Shown here: in pieces, positions 27,778 through 36,655 of the stretch
Numbering within the stretch: the stretch's first letter is position 1
How the letters are laid out: each line of letters begins with the position of its first letter
Assembly (NCBI RefSeq): GCF_020991455.1
Contig: NZ_JAJMOX010000011.1
Location: 1-64,000, forward strand
Source: Flavobacterium sp. JAS
GTDB lineage: Bacteria > Bacteroidota > Bacteroidia > Flavobacteriales > Flavobacteriaceae
Direction of reading: 5' to 3'
DNA: 64,000 nucleotides
Notes under the pieces: generated by a model
The model's input: the letters and a program-made list of their open reading frames with translations, nothing else
Database searches by the model: none
Told to the model about the DNA's origin: nothing
Program-made: the position numbers and the translations under genes

Positions 27778-28374
27778 ATGAGAGTAAGAGATGTTGACAA
27801 AGAAAAATTGGTAATCGAAACGGCAATCGATCAAATTGTGCGTGACGGGTTTCAAGGTTTCAGTATGAACAAGCTGGCGAAGGCCTGTTCGATTTCTGTT
27901 GGCACGCTCTACATTTATTACAAAGACAAGGATGATTTGATTCAGAAAATAGGTGCCATTATTGCACTGAAATTTTTTACCAGTACCGTAAAAAATTTTT
28001 CGTCCGAAATGTCATTTGAGGAAGGTTTATGGAGACAGTGGGAAAACCGCGCCAACTTTACCATGAAATATCCGAAAGAAGTTGCATTTTTTGAAATCAT
28101 TAAACATTCGCCTCATTCAGACACTATTCTGGCTTCTATTAAAGAGTTTGCAGAATTTAGAAAGATTATGAATGAGTTTATGGATAACGGACTTCGTAAT
28201 AAGGAACTGGTCCCGATGACATTTGAAGCTTTCTGGTCTGTCGCTTACGGACCGTTATACACATTGTTGAATATGCATACTGAAGGTAAGAGTATGGGAG
28301 GAAAACCGTTTAAGCTTACCAAGGAGATTATGAAAGAGGCTTTTAAGGGTACAATTAAAGGACTAAAACCATGA
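27778..28374 (+). CDS. TetR/AcrR-family transcriptional regulator
   Basis: Repressor of 198 residues that opens a three-gene operon (TetR, small protein, MFS exporter). The N-terminal HTH is LAKACSISVGTLYIYYKDKDDL (first 20 residues LAKACSISVGTLYIYYKDKD), followed by an all-helical ligand domain. I start at ATG 27778 (MRVRDVDKEK). A TTG six codons earlier lies inside the -7 box and so cannot be within the mRNA. This makes the leader very short. Probably autoregulates and controls the exporter; inducer unknown. Confidence 0.88.
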   Translation: MRVRDVDKEKLVIETAIDQIVRDGFQGFSMNKLAKACSISVGTLYIYYKDKDDLIQKIGAIIALKFFTSTVKNFSSEMSFEEGLWRQWENRANFTMKYPKEVAFFEIIKHSPHSDTILASIKEFAEFRKIMNEFMDNGLRNKELVPMTFEAFWSVAYGPLYTLLNMHTEGKSMGGKPFKLTKEIMKEAFKGTIKGLKP

Positions 28375-28380
28375 AAAATT

Positions 28381-28608
28381 ATGGAAACGAATTTGAACAG
28401 AATACACATTTTCAAAACAAATATTAAACAAATCAATCCAGATTGCGATATGCACAGAACACTGGATAATCATTCGGACATACAACAATGGAGCATCGAT
28501 CATGAAGATGTTGATTGCGTGCTTCGCGTCGTATCGGATGTATTGAAACCTGACGCCATTATCGAAATGATCAATGAATTTGGTCACGAGTGCCAGGAAT
28601 TATCTTAA
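28381..28608 (+). CDS. Small HMA-like-fold protein without CxxC
   Basis: Protein of 75 residues placed 6 bp after the TetR stop and 20 bp before the MFS start, so clearly part of the operon. The second half (VDCVLRVVSDVLKPDAIIEM, then INEFGHECQEL) has the strand-helix-strand rhythm and Cys placement seen in heavy-metal-associated-like small proteins. The CxxC metal motif is absent and Cys residues occur singly at about 21, 42 and 71. I infer a ferredoxin-like fold with a possible redox or ligand-binding role; the function is not known to me. Confidence 0.75.
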   Translation: METNLNRIHIFKTNIKQINPDCDMHRTLDNHSDIQQWSIDHEDVDCVLRVVSDVLKPDAIIEMINEFGHECQELS

Positions 28609-28628
28609 TCAAAAAATAACCAATTTAT

Positions 28629-29921
28629 ATGGAAAAAATTTCTGGGGACAGCCCCGCTTTTACTTCTCACCAAAAAATCATTATTGCGATATTAGCGCTT
28701 TTGCAATTTACAGTAATACTTGATTTTATGGTTATTTCTCCACTGGGAGATATTTTAATGAAAACCCTGAATATGACAACTGCAAACTTTGGTTTTGCGG
28801 TTTCTGCTTACGCTTTTAGTGCCGGAATCTCGGGATTAATGGCGGCGGGTTTTGCTGATAAATTTGACAGAAAAAAACTTTTAATCTTCTTTTATACAGG
28901 ATTCATTATTGGTACCGTTTTCTGTGCACTTTCAACAAGTTATATGATGTTGTTGATGGCGAGAATCGTTACCGGACTTTTTGGCGGTGTAATCGGTTCT
29001 GTTTCTTTGGCAATTGTGACCGATTTATTTGTGATTCACCAAAGAGGACGTGTTATGGGATTCATTCAAATGGCTTTTGCTACAAGTCAAATTTTAGGAA
29101 TTCCGGTTGGATTGTATTTTGCCAACAATTGGGGATGGCATTCGGCATTTATTATGATTGCCGTTTTGGGAGTTTTAATTCTTATTGCAATTATTACGCA
29201 AATGCAGCCCATCACAAAACATTTAGAGGTACAAACAGACAAAAGTCCGTTTTTGCATCTTTGGCATACTTTGAGCAATAAACGTTATCAAGTTGGTTTT
29301 GCTTCTATTGCTTTTCTTTCGGTTGGAGGTTTTATGCTACAGCCTTTTGGGAGCGCATTTTTAGTAAATAATATACATATTAGCCAGCTCGAATTGCCAA
29401 TGGTATTTTTCTTTACCGGACTTTCGGTACTTTTTATAATGCCTTTGGTTGGTAAATTAAGTGATAAAGTAAGCAAGTTCAAATTGTTTGCTGCGGGTTC
29501 GATACTTTCTATTATTATGATTTTGATTTATACGAACTTAAATCCAATTCCGCTTTGGGAAATTGTAGTGATTAATATGATTTTGTTTATGGGAATCATG
29601 AGTCGTATGATTCCTGCAACAACGCTTAATACTGCTATTCCGGGCTTGGAAGATCGTGGCGCTTATATGTCAATATCTTCTTCTTTACAACAAATTGCCG
29701 GCGGAATCGCAGCGGTTTGTGCCGGATTTATTGTGCACCAAAAAACAAAAACTTCACCATTAGAAAACTATGATATTTTAGGATATGTAATTGCGGTAAT
29801 TACACTTTGTAGCATATTTTTTATCTGGAGAGTAAGCCAGATGGTTAAATCGAAAGATGCTGTTGAAGTAAAAGATATTGTTGAAGTAAAAGAGGCTGTT
29901 GAAGTAGAAATAGAAAGTTAA
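28629..29921 (+). CDS. MFS transporter (DHA1-like)
   Basis: Inner-membrane transporter of 430 residues with about 12 TM segments. MFS motif A occurs as AAGFADKFDRKKLLIF (about 76-91), and a second copy between the halves is GKLSDKVSKFKLF. It is the last gene of the TetR/small-protein operon and is probably an efflux pump. The C-terminal 24 residues are unusual: three near-identical KDAVEV/KDIVEV/KEAVEV hexads encoded by tandem 18-bp units (29853-29906), forming a charged tail beyond the last TM helix. Confidence 0.9.
   Translation: MEKISGDSPAFTSHQKIIIAILALLQFTVILDFMVISPLGDILMKTLNMTTANFGFAVSAYAFSAGISGLMAAGFADKFDRKKLLIFFYTGFIIGTVFCALSTSYMMLLMARIVTGLFGGVIGSVSLAIVTDLFVIHQRGRVMGFIQMAFATSQILGIPVGLYFANNWGWHSAFIMIAVLGVLILIAIITQMQPITKHLEVQTDKSPFLHLWHTLSNKRYQVGFASIAFLSVGGFMLQPFGSAFLVNNIHISQLELPMVFFFTGLSVLFIMPLVGKLSDKVSKFKLFAAGSILSIIMILIYTNLNPIPLWEIVVINMILFMGIMSRMIPATTLNTAIPGLEDRGAYMSISSSLQQIAGGIAAVCAGFIVHQKTKTSPLENYDILGYVIAVITLCSIFFIWRVSQMVKSKDAVEVKDIVEVKEAVEVEIES
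29853..29906 (+). repeat. Three tandem 18-bp coding repeats
   Basis: AAAGATGCTGTTGAAGTA and two variants in tandem, in frame, encoding the hexads at the end of the MFS transporter. The copy number is a likely slippage site. Confidence 0.85.
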
Positions 29922-29948
29922 GCGAAGAATATTTCGCTTAAGAATAGA

Positions 29949-29983
29949 AAAGCTTGTCTGTAATAGACAAGCTTTTTTTTTGT
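29949..29983 (+). terminator. Rho-independent terminator after MFS operon
   Basis: Stem AAGCTTGTCT/AGACAAGCTT with a 5-nt loop and a following T-run, about 28 bp after the MFS stop. Confidence 0.88.
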
Positions 29984-30084
29984 TTGTATGGCCTGCGGAT
30001 TGGGCGGATTAAACGGATTTATGCGGGTTTTTGTTTTTGTGTGAATGATTGATTGTGTAAGGATTTTATAAAGTAACCACAATC

Positions 30085-30190
30085 TTGTCATTTCGACCGA
30101 AGGGAGAAATCACACACGAAACTCCGCCGCTGCAATTGCTAATCTTTGTCGAATTACTAATGTGATTTCTCCCTCTGGTCGAAATGACAA
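30085..30190. repeat. 30-bp-arm palindrome of the TTGTCATTTCGA family
   Basis: The arms at 30085-30114 and 30161-30190 are inverted copies with two mismatches (TTGTCATTTCGACC ... GGGAGAAATCACA). They flank a 46-bp loop. This fills most of the 317-bp gap between the convergent MFS and NmrA-like genes. The left part of the gap (29985-30060) holds GCGGATT-rich sequence. Confidence 0.8.
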
Positions 30191-30238
30191 AAAAACAAAA
30201 TAAACTTCGTGTCTTTTGTGCTTTCGTGGCTAATGCCT

Positions 30239-31066
30239 TCAAGAATTCCAGATTCCGGTTTGGGCTGTTTCTTTCGCGTAAGCGGAAAAATCTTTTGCTT
30301 TTCTGCCCAGAACTTTTTCGATGTCAGAAGTTATAGTTGAATTTCGTCCGTCTAATACTTGTTCGAAAAGATAATTTACGAGCCAGATATGATCTTCGGG
30401 AACTTGATATTCTACTAACATTTTGTTGTATTCTTCTAAACTTAAGGGTTGAAAAGTAATATTTCGACCGGTAACCTCAGCGATTTCTTTAATGACTTGT
30501 TTAAAAGTTAGAAGTTTCGGACCGGTTAATTCATAGGTTTGTCCGTTGTGTTTGTCGTCTAATAGTACTGCTGTAACGACATCGGCAATATCATCGGCAT
30601 CAGTAAAAGGTTCCAATGCTTCTGCTCTTGGTAAGGCAACAACTCCGGCTAAAATTGGATCTAAAAAGATGCTTTCGCTAAAGTTTTGATTGAACCAGCT
30701 TGCCTGAATAATCGTCCAGTTTTTGGCATTTTGTTTTACCATTTCCTCACAAAGTTGTGCTTCTTTTTCGCCTCTTCCGGAAAGTAAAACCATTTTTTGT
30801 ACGCCTAATTTTGTGGCAAGACGGGTGAAATTCTCAATTGAATCTTCTGCTGAAGGAATTGCCAAATCGGGTTGAAAAGTAATATAAACCGAATCTATAT
30901 CCTCAAGAACTGCTTCCCAGGTTTCTGGTTTTTCCCAATCGAATGGAATTTTCTCATTTCGGGAACCTAAACGAATTTCGATATTCTCTACTTGTTCTAA
31001 TCTTTCGACTACTCTGCGTCCTGTTTTTCCGTTGGATCCCAAGACTAAAATTTTCTTTTTGTTCAT
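30239..31066 (-). CDS. NmrA-like NAD(P)-binding oxidoreductase/sensor
   Basis: Cytoplasmic atypical short-chain dehydrogenase of 275 residues. The N-terminal Rossmann motif is ILVLGSNGKTGRRVVERL (GxxGxxG, about 6-23). NmrA-like proteins bind NAD(P) and may reduce small molecules or act as redox sensors. The active-site Tyr/Lys pair typical of classical SDRs is not evident. LLSGRGEKEAQ and WTIIQASWFNQNF are typical of the NmrA group. The AraC gene 72 bp upstream on the same strand may control it. Confidence 0.88.
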   Translation of the reverse strand: MNKKKILVLGSNGKTGRRVVERLEQVENIEIRLGSRNEKIPFDWEKPETWEAVLEDIDSVYITFQPDLAIPSAEDSIENFTRLATKLGVQKMVLLSGRGEKEAQLCEEMVKQNAKNWTIIQASWFNQNFSESIFLDPILAGVVALPRAEALEPFTDADDIADVVTAVLLDDKHNGQTYELTGPKLLTFKQVIKEIAEVTGRNITFQPLSLEEYNKMLVEYQVPEDHIWLVNYLFEQVLDGRNSTITSDIEKVLGRKAKDFSAYAKETAQTGIWNS

Positions 31067-31138
31067 GACAATAGTTTTTTAATTGATTACTGATGCAAAG
31101 TTGCAATCATTAAAAAAGAATCATTTGTCTGAAAAGAA

Positions 31139-32017
31139 TTAAGATTTGTTTGAAAGGAATTGTTGCCGAACTTCATTGGGACGCATTCCGAATTTTTTAT
31201 GAAAGGCATTCGAAAACGAACTTAAACTTTCGTAACCCACTTCCCAAGCGGATTCCTGTACTGTTTTTTCGCTTTCGCGGAGTAATTCATATGCTTTGTG
31301 AAGTCGTTCTTCCTGTACATATTTAAAAACAGGAATTCCGAAAAGCTCTTTGAAATTCTTTTTTAGTTTATTGCTATTCAAACCAACCATTTTAGATAAT
31401 TGGGTAATCGAAGGTGGTTTTGAATAACTGGTCGTGACAATTTCTTTGGCTTTATACAATTTGTTTTTGTCTATTTCCGAAAAGTCAATTTTTGTTTCTG
31501 TGGCTAAAAGTGCATAGAAATGTGCCAATAATTCATTGATCTGACTTTTTAAAAATAACAATCTCGTATTGCCTGTATAAGTGGTGTTGAAGATTTTCTG
31601 GACCGCCAATTGCATTTCGAGCGTCATATAAAAGGATGGACCTTCTACAAAATGCTCTTTCGGATGTAATAATTCCGGAAGGTAATTTTCGAAAATTTCT
31701 TTTTCGGCTTGTGGTAAAGAATGGAGTTTTTTGGGTTTGGTAAAAATACTGATCGACTGCAGTGGTTTGTCGGGTTCTATTTTATGGGCGAATTCTACTT
31801 TTTGATTTCCAAAAAAACAAATTGCCAAACCTGTTGTATTTGTTAAATATTTGGTTTGGTTGTTATGTTTGATTTCCAGTTCGACATTTCCCGAACCATA
31901 AAAGGCAAAACCAACAGCATCGCCATCAATTTCACACTTCTGAACAAAAGTTTTAGAGGTGTTGGATTGTTCGATTAAAACAATAAAGTCATTTAATTCT
32001 ATGATATCTGTTGTCAT
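31139..32017 (-). CDS. AraC-family transcriptional regulator
   Basis: Regulator of 292 residues. The N-terminal part (about 1-180) is a beta-rich effector domain without clear identity. The C-terminal double HTH (about 190-288) has LSKMVGLNSNKLKKNFKELF and VGYESLSSFSNAFHKKFGMR (first 20). It lies directly upstream of the NmrA-like gene on the same strand, so it may activate it in response to an unknown signal. Confidence 0.9.
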   Translation of the reverse strand: MTTDIIELNDFIVLIEQSNTSKTFVQKCEIDGDAVGFAFYGSGNVELEIKHNNQTKYLTNTTGLAICFFGNQKVEFAHKIEPDKPLQSISIFTKPKKLHSLPQAEKEIFENYLPELLHPKEHFVEGPSFYMTLEMQLAVQKIFNTTYTGNTRLLFLKSQINELLAHFYALLATETKIDFSEIDKNKLYKAKEIVTTSYSKPPSITQLSKMVGLNSNKLKKNFKELFGIPVFKYVQEERLHKAYELLRESEKTVQESAWEVGYESLSSFSNAFHKKFGMRPNEVRQQFLSNKS

Positions 32018-32058
32018 TGGTTTTTAGATATTTGGAACTGTATTGGCTAAATTAATTC

Positions 32059-32193
32059 AACACATAGAAACATAGATTCTATACGCTAAAAAAAGGCGTT
32101 TTACTTATTTAAATGCACATAGAGCGCTATGTGAAAGAAATATGTTTCTTTTTGTTTTCTTTTTTATACATAAAATCTATGTTTCTATGTGTT
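32059..32193. repeat. 20-bp-arm palindrome (AACACATAGAAACATAGATT)
   Basis: The perfect inverted arms are 32059-32078 and 32174-32193. Inside is a smaller palindrome CACATAGAGCGCTATGTG (about 32116-32133). It fills much of the 371-bp gap upstream of the AraC gene; no gene is present there. Confidence 0.75.
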
Positions 32194-32326
32194 AAGTAGA
32201 ACTTTTAGCGATCGTATAATACAAATATATTTGTCTTAAAAAAGCATGAAAAGTTACCATTTATTTTTAATTCGGCATTTATAATTATCAAAGTTTTGAA
32301 TCGATGCATTTCGTTAATTGTTCTAA

Positions 32327-32362
32327 AATAAAAAGGGAATAGTACTGAAACTATTCCCTTTT
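32327..32362 (-). terminator. Rho-independent terminator after lipoprotein pair
   Basis: Stem AAAAGGGAATAGT/ACTATTCCCTTTT with a 6-nt loop. The T-rich tail is on the minus strand, 27 bp after the propeller lipoprotein stop. Confidence 0.8.
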
Positions 32363-32388
32363 GAGTATTGAAAACTATAGAATTAAGT

Positions 32389-33396
32389 CTATTTATGTTC
32401 TGTAATTGCAGATTGATTTAGCTTAATAATTCTAATTTTTTGGTTTGTATTATCAGACAAGAAAAGACGATCATTAAGTTGTGCTGTACTTACAATGGTT
32501 CCAAATGGATTTTCTCCCATAATATCAGAAGCATTAACTCTTGCGGTGTATTTTTTATCCAAAAATTCTGCTTTTGGATAAAGACGCAAATAATTTAAAG
32601 CTCCGATATTTTCTGATGTAATGGCCCAATCTTTACTAAAACTGATTGCAGTAGGTTTTGCATCAAAAGTAGTGTTTGTTGGTTTCATTGGTTCAGTCAA
32701 CGAAGCCGCAGCGTTGGCTTTAATAGCAGCAATACTGTAATACAAATAGCTTTTAGCATCTCTTCCGGCAACTACTAAATTTCCGGCTTCAACATCCAAA
32801 GAATAAACCTGATCGTAACCGTTTAATGTGTTTAACATCGCAATTGGTTTTAAATCCCAATTACTGGTTTCAGTGATTTGTGTTGTTTCAAAAACTTTAA
32901 TAGTTGTATTTTTTTCTTTTACAAATACTAATCCGTCTTTTACGACAACTCCAAAAACGTGTACAAAAGTTGTCCACCATTGCCCGTTTCCAACTGTAGT
33001 GATTCCGGCATTTGTAGTTTCGTCCATTACGAAAAGTCTGGAATCAACACTTCCGATATAAATACGTCCGTTATCAACACTAACCGAAGAAATTTTGGTA
33101 AACGGAATTGTCGTTGTACCTTTTGTGTAAGCTGTGATTGTTTTTAAATGTGCCAAAGTCAGAGCATCAAAAATTTCAAGCACCTCACCATTACAAACGT
33201 ACAATTTGTTGTTTGCGATTGTAATTCCTTTAGGATCTAATGTTCCCGTTCCGTCGCCAATTTTGCTTGCAGTGATTGAAGCTTCGTCAGTAGGATAGTA
33301 GTAATTGTATTGTGGCGAATTATCGTTTTGATTGTCATCTTTGCTGCAATTGGTAAAAAGGCAAAGTAATGCTATGAAAAAAGGTATTTTGTTCAT
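32389..33396 (-). CDS. Lipoprotein with beta-propeller-like repeats
   Basis: Exported lipoprotein of 335 residues from the chosen ATG (MNKIPFFIALLCLFTNCSKD). The lipobox Cys is at about 17, followed by an acidic/Asn-rich linker. The body has repeated four-strand patterns: ITIANNKLYVCNGEVLEIFD, VSVDNGRIYIGSVDSRLFVM, VVKDGLVFVKEKNTTIKVFE. These suggest a WD/NHL-like propeller. An earlier in-frame ATG at 33420 would overlap the upstream gene and lacks a signal peptide at its front. It is 14 bp downstream of the metzincin-motif lipoprotein and probably a partner. Function unknown. Confidence 0.82.
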   Translation of the reverse strand: MNKIPFFIALLCLFTNCSKDDNQNDNSPQYNYYYPTDEASITASKIGDGTGTLDPKGITIANNKLYVCNGEVLEIFDALTLAHLKTITAYTKGTTTIPFTKISSVSVDNGRIYIGSVDSRLFVMDETTNAGITTVGNGQWWTTFVHVFGVVVKDGLVFVKEKNTTIKVFETTQITETSNWDLKPIAMLNTLNGYDQVYSLDVEAGNLVVAGRDAKSYLYYSIAAIKANAAASLTEPMKPTNTTFDAKPTAISFSKDWAITSENIGALNYLRLYPKAEFLDKKYTARVNASDIMGENPFGTIVSTAQLNDRLFLSDNTNQKIRIIKLNQSAITEHK

Positions 33397-33410
33397 GATA
33401 GTTTTGCGGG

Positions 33411-34658
33411 TTATTTCCATTTTCCTTCTCCTTTATATTTTACTAAAAATGAATTTTTAGGATTAATAGTAAATACAGGTTTTTTGTATGTACCTGTTAA
33501 ATAAGCCGTTTTTGTATAAGTTTTTAATATCTCCGGATCGATAAAAGGAAGATCATTTAAGTAAATCAGATATTTGTAAAACTCGGTTAACATTTCCTGT
33601 TGACCTCCTCCTTCGCCGCTATTGGCAAGATTACTACTGTGACTGTAACCACTGTGATGTGAATATTCGTGTGACCAAACAGACATTTCACCTTTCCAGT
33701 GTCCGGATACATAACCAGATTCCCATTGAGAAGCTAATGCACCGCCACCCCATGCCGAACCTCCTCCGACCATTGCCATATTCAAAGTTCGGCTGTCGAT
33801 GTAAGTGTTATAAGCCGTTTCAATTTGGGCTTTTGTCAAATAATCATAAACACCGTTTACAGCATCATCGTCTGTATTTCCGTGCCAGTTCAATGCTCCA
33901 TTAACGGTTGTTGTTCCCGCTGCTGCTGCCTGTTCTTTTTTGAATTGATCAAAATTCATAAACGTGTCATAGTACAAAGGATGACTTATCGCATACGAAT
34001 AATTGATAATCATTGTAATGGCTTCTTTGGCCAAAACAGGATTCATTGGTAAAAATTTATTAGGATCATCAGCAGGATTATTAAGGTGGTACTGCGTGCT
34101 GAATTGTACTAATCGATTTGATTTTATCTTTTTGAATTTTTCGAATAAAGGATCACTCGATTCTACTGAAAACTGGATCGCACCAGACGAAAATCCGTCA
34201 ATTTTATCGATAGTAACCGTTTTACCATCTTCTAGTTTGTAATCATGTTTTCCTTCTACCAAAGGAAGCTGGTGAAACGAACGATGAAAAGCCGGAACTT
34301 TTGTAAACTCATAGATTACAAATCGTTTGTCGTAGTTGGGTAATTTTGCATAGACTTTTACATCAGTAAGTCCAACAGGCGAATAAAGGGAAATTTGCAC
34401 AGAATCTTTTCCTTTCTGGATCGCTTGCATGGGTTGATTGACGCGAAACCAACGGTCTTTGTTGTCATACATTTTTGAAGAACTTTCGTCGTCTTCAAAC
34501 ATAGTCATTGGTTTATTACCTGCAGGTAAATTTGTTGCATCAATGCTTGCTAAATAATTGGCTTTGTAGTTTTCTCCTTTTGAATCATCATCGCTGCAAC
34601 TGAAAAGCAAGCCTGCGAAAATGATAAAAGGCAAACAATAAGAAATGGTTTTTCTCAT
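33411..34658 (-). CDS. Lipoprotein with metzincin zinc-binding motif
   Basis: Exported lipoprotein of 415 residues, started at MRKTISYCLPF because a lipoprotein signal (lipobox LLFSC, Cys about 21) follows at once. Residues H330-H340 read HEYSHHSGYSH, an exact HExxHxxGxxH pattern. Zinc ligands would be H330/H334/H340 and the base E331. A Gly/Gln-rich segment (SGEGGGQQEMLTEFYKYL) follows. The first half lacks recognisable domains. It is probably a surface or periplasmic metallopeptidase in a two-gene operon with the propeller lipoprotein. I cannot assign a named family. Confidence 0.78.
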   Translation of the reverse strand: MRKTISYCLPFIIFAGLLFSCSDDDSKGENYKANYLASIDATNLPAGNKPMTMFEDDESSSKMYDNKDRWFRVNQPMQAIQKGKDSVQISLYSPVGLTDVKVYAKLPNYDKRFVIYEFTKVPAFHRSFHQLPLVEGKHDYKLEDGKTVTIDKIDGFSSGAIQFSVESSDPLFEKFKKIKSNRLVQFSTQYHLNNPADDPNKFLPMNPVLAKEAITMIINYSYAISHPLYYDTFMNFDQFKKEQAAAAGTTTVNGALNWHGNTDDDAVNGVYDYLTKAQIETAYNTYIDSRTLNMAMVGGGSAWGGGALASQWESGYVSGHWKGEMSVWSHEYSHHSGYSHSSNLANSGEGGGQQEMLTEFYKYLIYLNDLPFIDPEILKTYTKTAYLTGTYKKPVFTINPKNSFLVKYKGEGKWK

Positions 34659-34930
34659 AGGTTTTGGGGTTAAATTTGGGGGTTTAATTTTAAAACGCAA
34701 AACTATCAATATCCTTGTGTAAAACAAGAATATTGACGGAAAATCGCGATTTTAATTTGTTATAAAAGTAGGTTTTTTTAGATTTTTGATGTTCTGAAAT
34801 TGTTCGTTTGTCCTTAATTTGTTGCTAAAACGAATGTAAAAAGGAATTAGAATACAGACTTTCAAATTTGATTAAAAATATTTTAATTTTGATTAAAAAT
34901 TAAAGGTTATAGTATTCAAAGTGATTGTTT

Positions 34931-36070
34931 TTAGGAATTAGTTGTGGTGATTTTAGAAAAACTCAACGTTTCTATTTCAGATAGATCATCATTAAACTGA
35001 ACAAAACTAGCCGGAAATCCAACTTTTATTTTCCCGAATTTATTTTCTAAACCAATTGCGCTTGCAACGCGCGAAGTTGCCATTTTGATAGCTTCATCTG
35101 CCGAAACATTTAAGTGATTGTATGCGTTTTGTACGGCTTCTGACATTGAGATTGTGGCTCCTGCCAAATTCCCGTCGTTATTTCTATAAAAGCCATTGTC
35201 TAAGTGCGCATCAAAATTGTCCCACTTAAAGTTTTCTACTTTCCGACCTAAAAAGGTGGCATCACTTATCAAAAAGAATTTATCCTGTTTTAGTTTATAT
35301 GCCAATTTTGCTGCGGCATAATCACAATGTGCACCATCTAAAATAACGGGAGTATATACATTTTCGTTTTCAAGACTTGCGCCAACCAAACCCGGCTCGC
35401 GATGCCCAAACTGTGTCATGGCATTGAATAAATGTGTTACGAGTTTGATGCCTTTCGAAAAATAAACCTGAGCTTCTTTGTGTGTAACAGTCGAATGCCC
35501 AATCGATATTTGAATGCCGCTTTCCAGCAGCATATTCAGTTGTTCATCAGTAAAGCATTCCGGAGCAATTGTAATGACTTTAATAACATCTTTTCCTAAT
35601 CTGATAATTTCTTCAAGCTCTGTATTTGTTGGTTTCCGAACCTGGTCAACACTATGCGCGCCACGTTTTAAGGGATTCAAAAACGGACCTTCCAGGTGCA
35701 TCCCGATTACGCCATTATCATGTTTGTTTCTGTAATTGCAAACAGCTTCAATTCCTTGTAGAATCGTTTCTTTAGACGAAGAAATTAAACAAGGAAGAAC
35801 TTGAGTTGTACCATATTTTAAACTGGAATCATAAATATCCTGAATTGTTTCTTCGGTAGGTGCCTGGCTGAAGTAAAGCTTTTCTCCACCATTAATCTGA
35901 ATATCTATAAAACCTGCCGAAATATGCTTTCCTTTTAAATCAATCGTTTCAATACCATTTGGAATTTTATTTTGAACAGAAAGAATGATTCCGTTTTCGA
36001 TGATAATAACTCCGTTAGAAATGATTTCATCACCAGTGTGCACGGTCGCATTGATAATTGCTTGTTTCAT
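34931..36070 (-). CDS. nagA: N-acetylglucosamine-6-phosphate deacetylase
   Basis: Cytoplasmic amidohydrolase of 379 residues. It converts GlcNAc-6-phosphate to glucosamine-6-phosphate in amino-sugar and cell-wall recycling. Motifs visible are HISAGFIDIQINGG (metal site entry), MHLEGPFLNPLKRGAH, ISIGHSTVTHKEA, HLFNAMTQFGHREPG, ILDGAHCDYAA and FLISDATF with the catalytic Asp. Length matches the family. It stands alone, without nagB or a GlcNAc transporter beside it. Confidence 0.95.
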   Translation of the reverse strand: MKQAIINATVHTGDEIISNGVIIIENGIILSVQNKIPNGIETIDLKGKHISAGFIDIQINGGEKLYFSQAPTEETIQDIYDSSLKYGTTQVLPCLISSSKETILQGIEAVCNYRNKHDNGVIGMHLEGPFLNPLKRGAHSVDQVRKPTNTELEEIIRLGKDVIKVITIAPECFTDEQLNMLLESGIQISIGHSTVTHKEAQVYFSKGIKLVTHLFNAMTQFGHREPGLVGASLENENVYTPVILDGAHCDYAAAKLAYKLKQDKFFLISDATFLGRKVENFKWDNFDAHLDNGFYRNNDGNLAGATISMSEAVQNAYNHLNVSADEAIKMATSRVASAIGLENKFGKIKVGFPASFVQFNDDLSEIETLSFSKITTTNS

Positions 36071-36278
36071 TTTTTATATTTTTGTTTTCAGCCGGATTAA
36101 TCCTGTCCAGTATGATTAGTTGAACTGATGTTTTTTTTAGATAAAATATTTTCTAAAGATAAAGGTATCAGGGGCATTTGTTAACTAATTTAGACTGAAA
36201 TATACAAAATAGTATTGCAGATTAATTTTGATTTTCTGAGAAAAAACACATAATAAAACAATGCTGTTAGCATCTAAA

Positions 36279-36360
36279 AATTTTGAACACGAATTTCACA
36301 AACGGATTAGTGACCTGAGACTGAAAGTCAAACAAGCGAAATAAATTCGTGTTCAAAATT
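36279..36360. repeat. 18-bp-arm palindrome in the nagA upstream gap
   Basis: Perfect arms AATTTTGAACACGAATTT (36279-36296) and its complement (36343-36360). It lies in the 342-bp gene-free stretch between the phage-like cluster and nagA. The rest of the gap should hold the nagA promoter. Confidence 0.7.
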
Positions 36361-36412
36361 GATTTATAGTGTTAGAACGGAAGAATAGAACAAGGTATTT
36401 TTGTGTAATATT

Positions 36413-36655
36413 TTATGCTTTTTTTTGATTTCCCATAAGCTCCTCAATTCTTTTTAATTCTATAGTTATGGGTGTGCAAAGAATTTCATACAATGTAGTT
36501 CGTGATATTGGATAAACAGGAGAAATATATTTGCGCCACACTACTGTTGTAGGGATATCTTCAGTTTTGTGTTTTTGATATAATTCTTTAATGAGTTTAT
36601 AGCGTAGTAATTTGTTTTTTTGAATTCCGAGGCTTCTGTTTGCAGATATTGGCAT
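36413..36655 (-). CDS. Small basic protein of the phage-like cluster
   Basis: 80 residues, Lys/Arg-rich, mostly helical by composition, with the segment WRKYISPVYPISRTTLYEIL. The latter could be part of a HTH (ISRTTLYEIL). It is the last minus-strand gene of the cluster that begins at 38208. No family recognised. The position suggests an early-operon phage function or DNA binding. Confidence 0.6.
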   Translation of the reverse strand: MPISANRSLGIQKNKLLRYKLIKELYQKHKTEDIPTTVVWRKYISPVYPISRTTLYEILCTPITIELKRIEELMGNQKKA

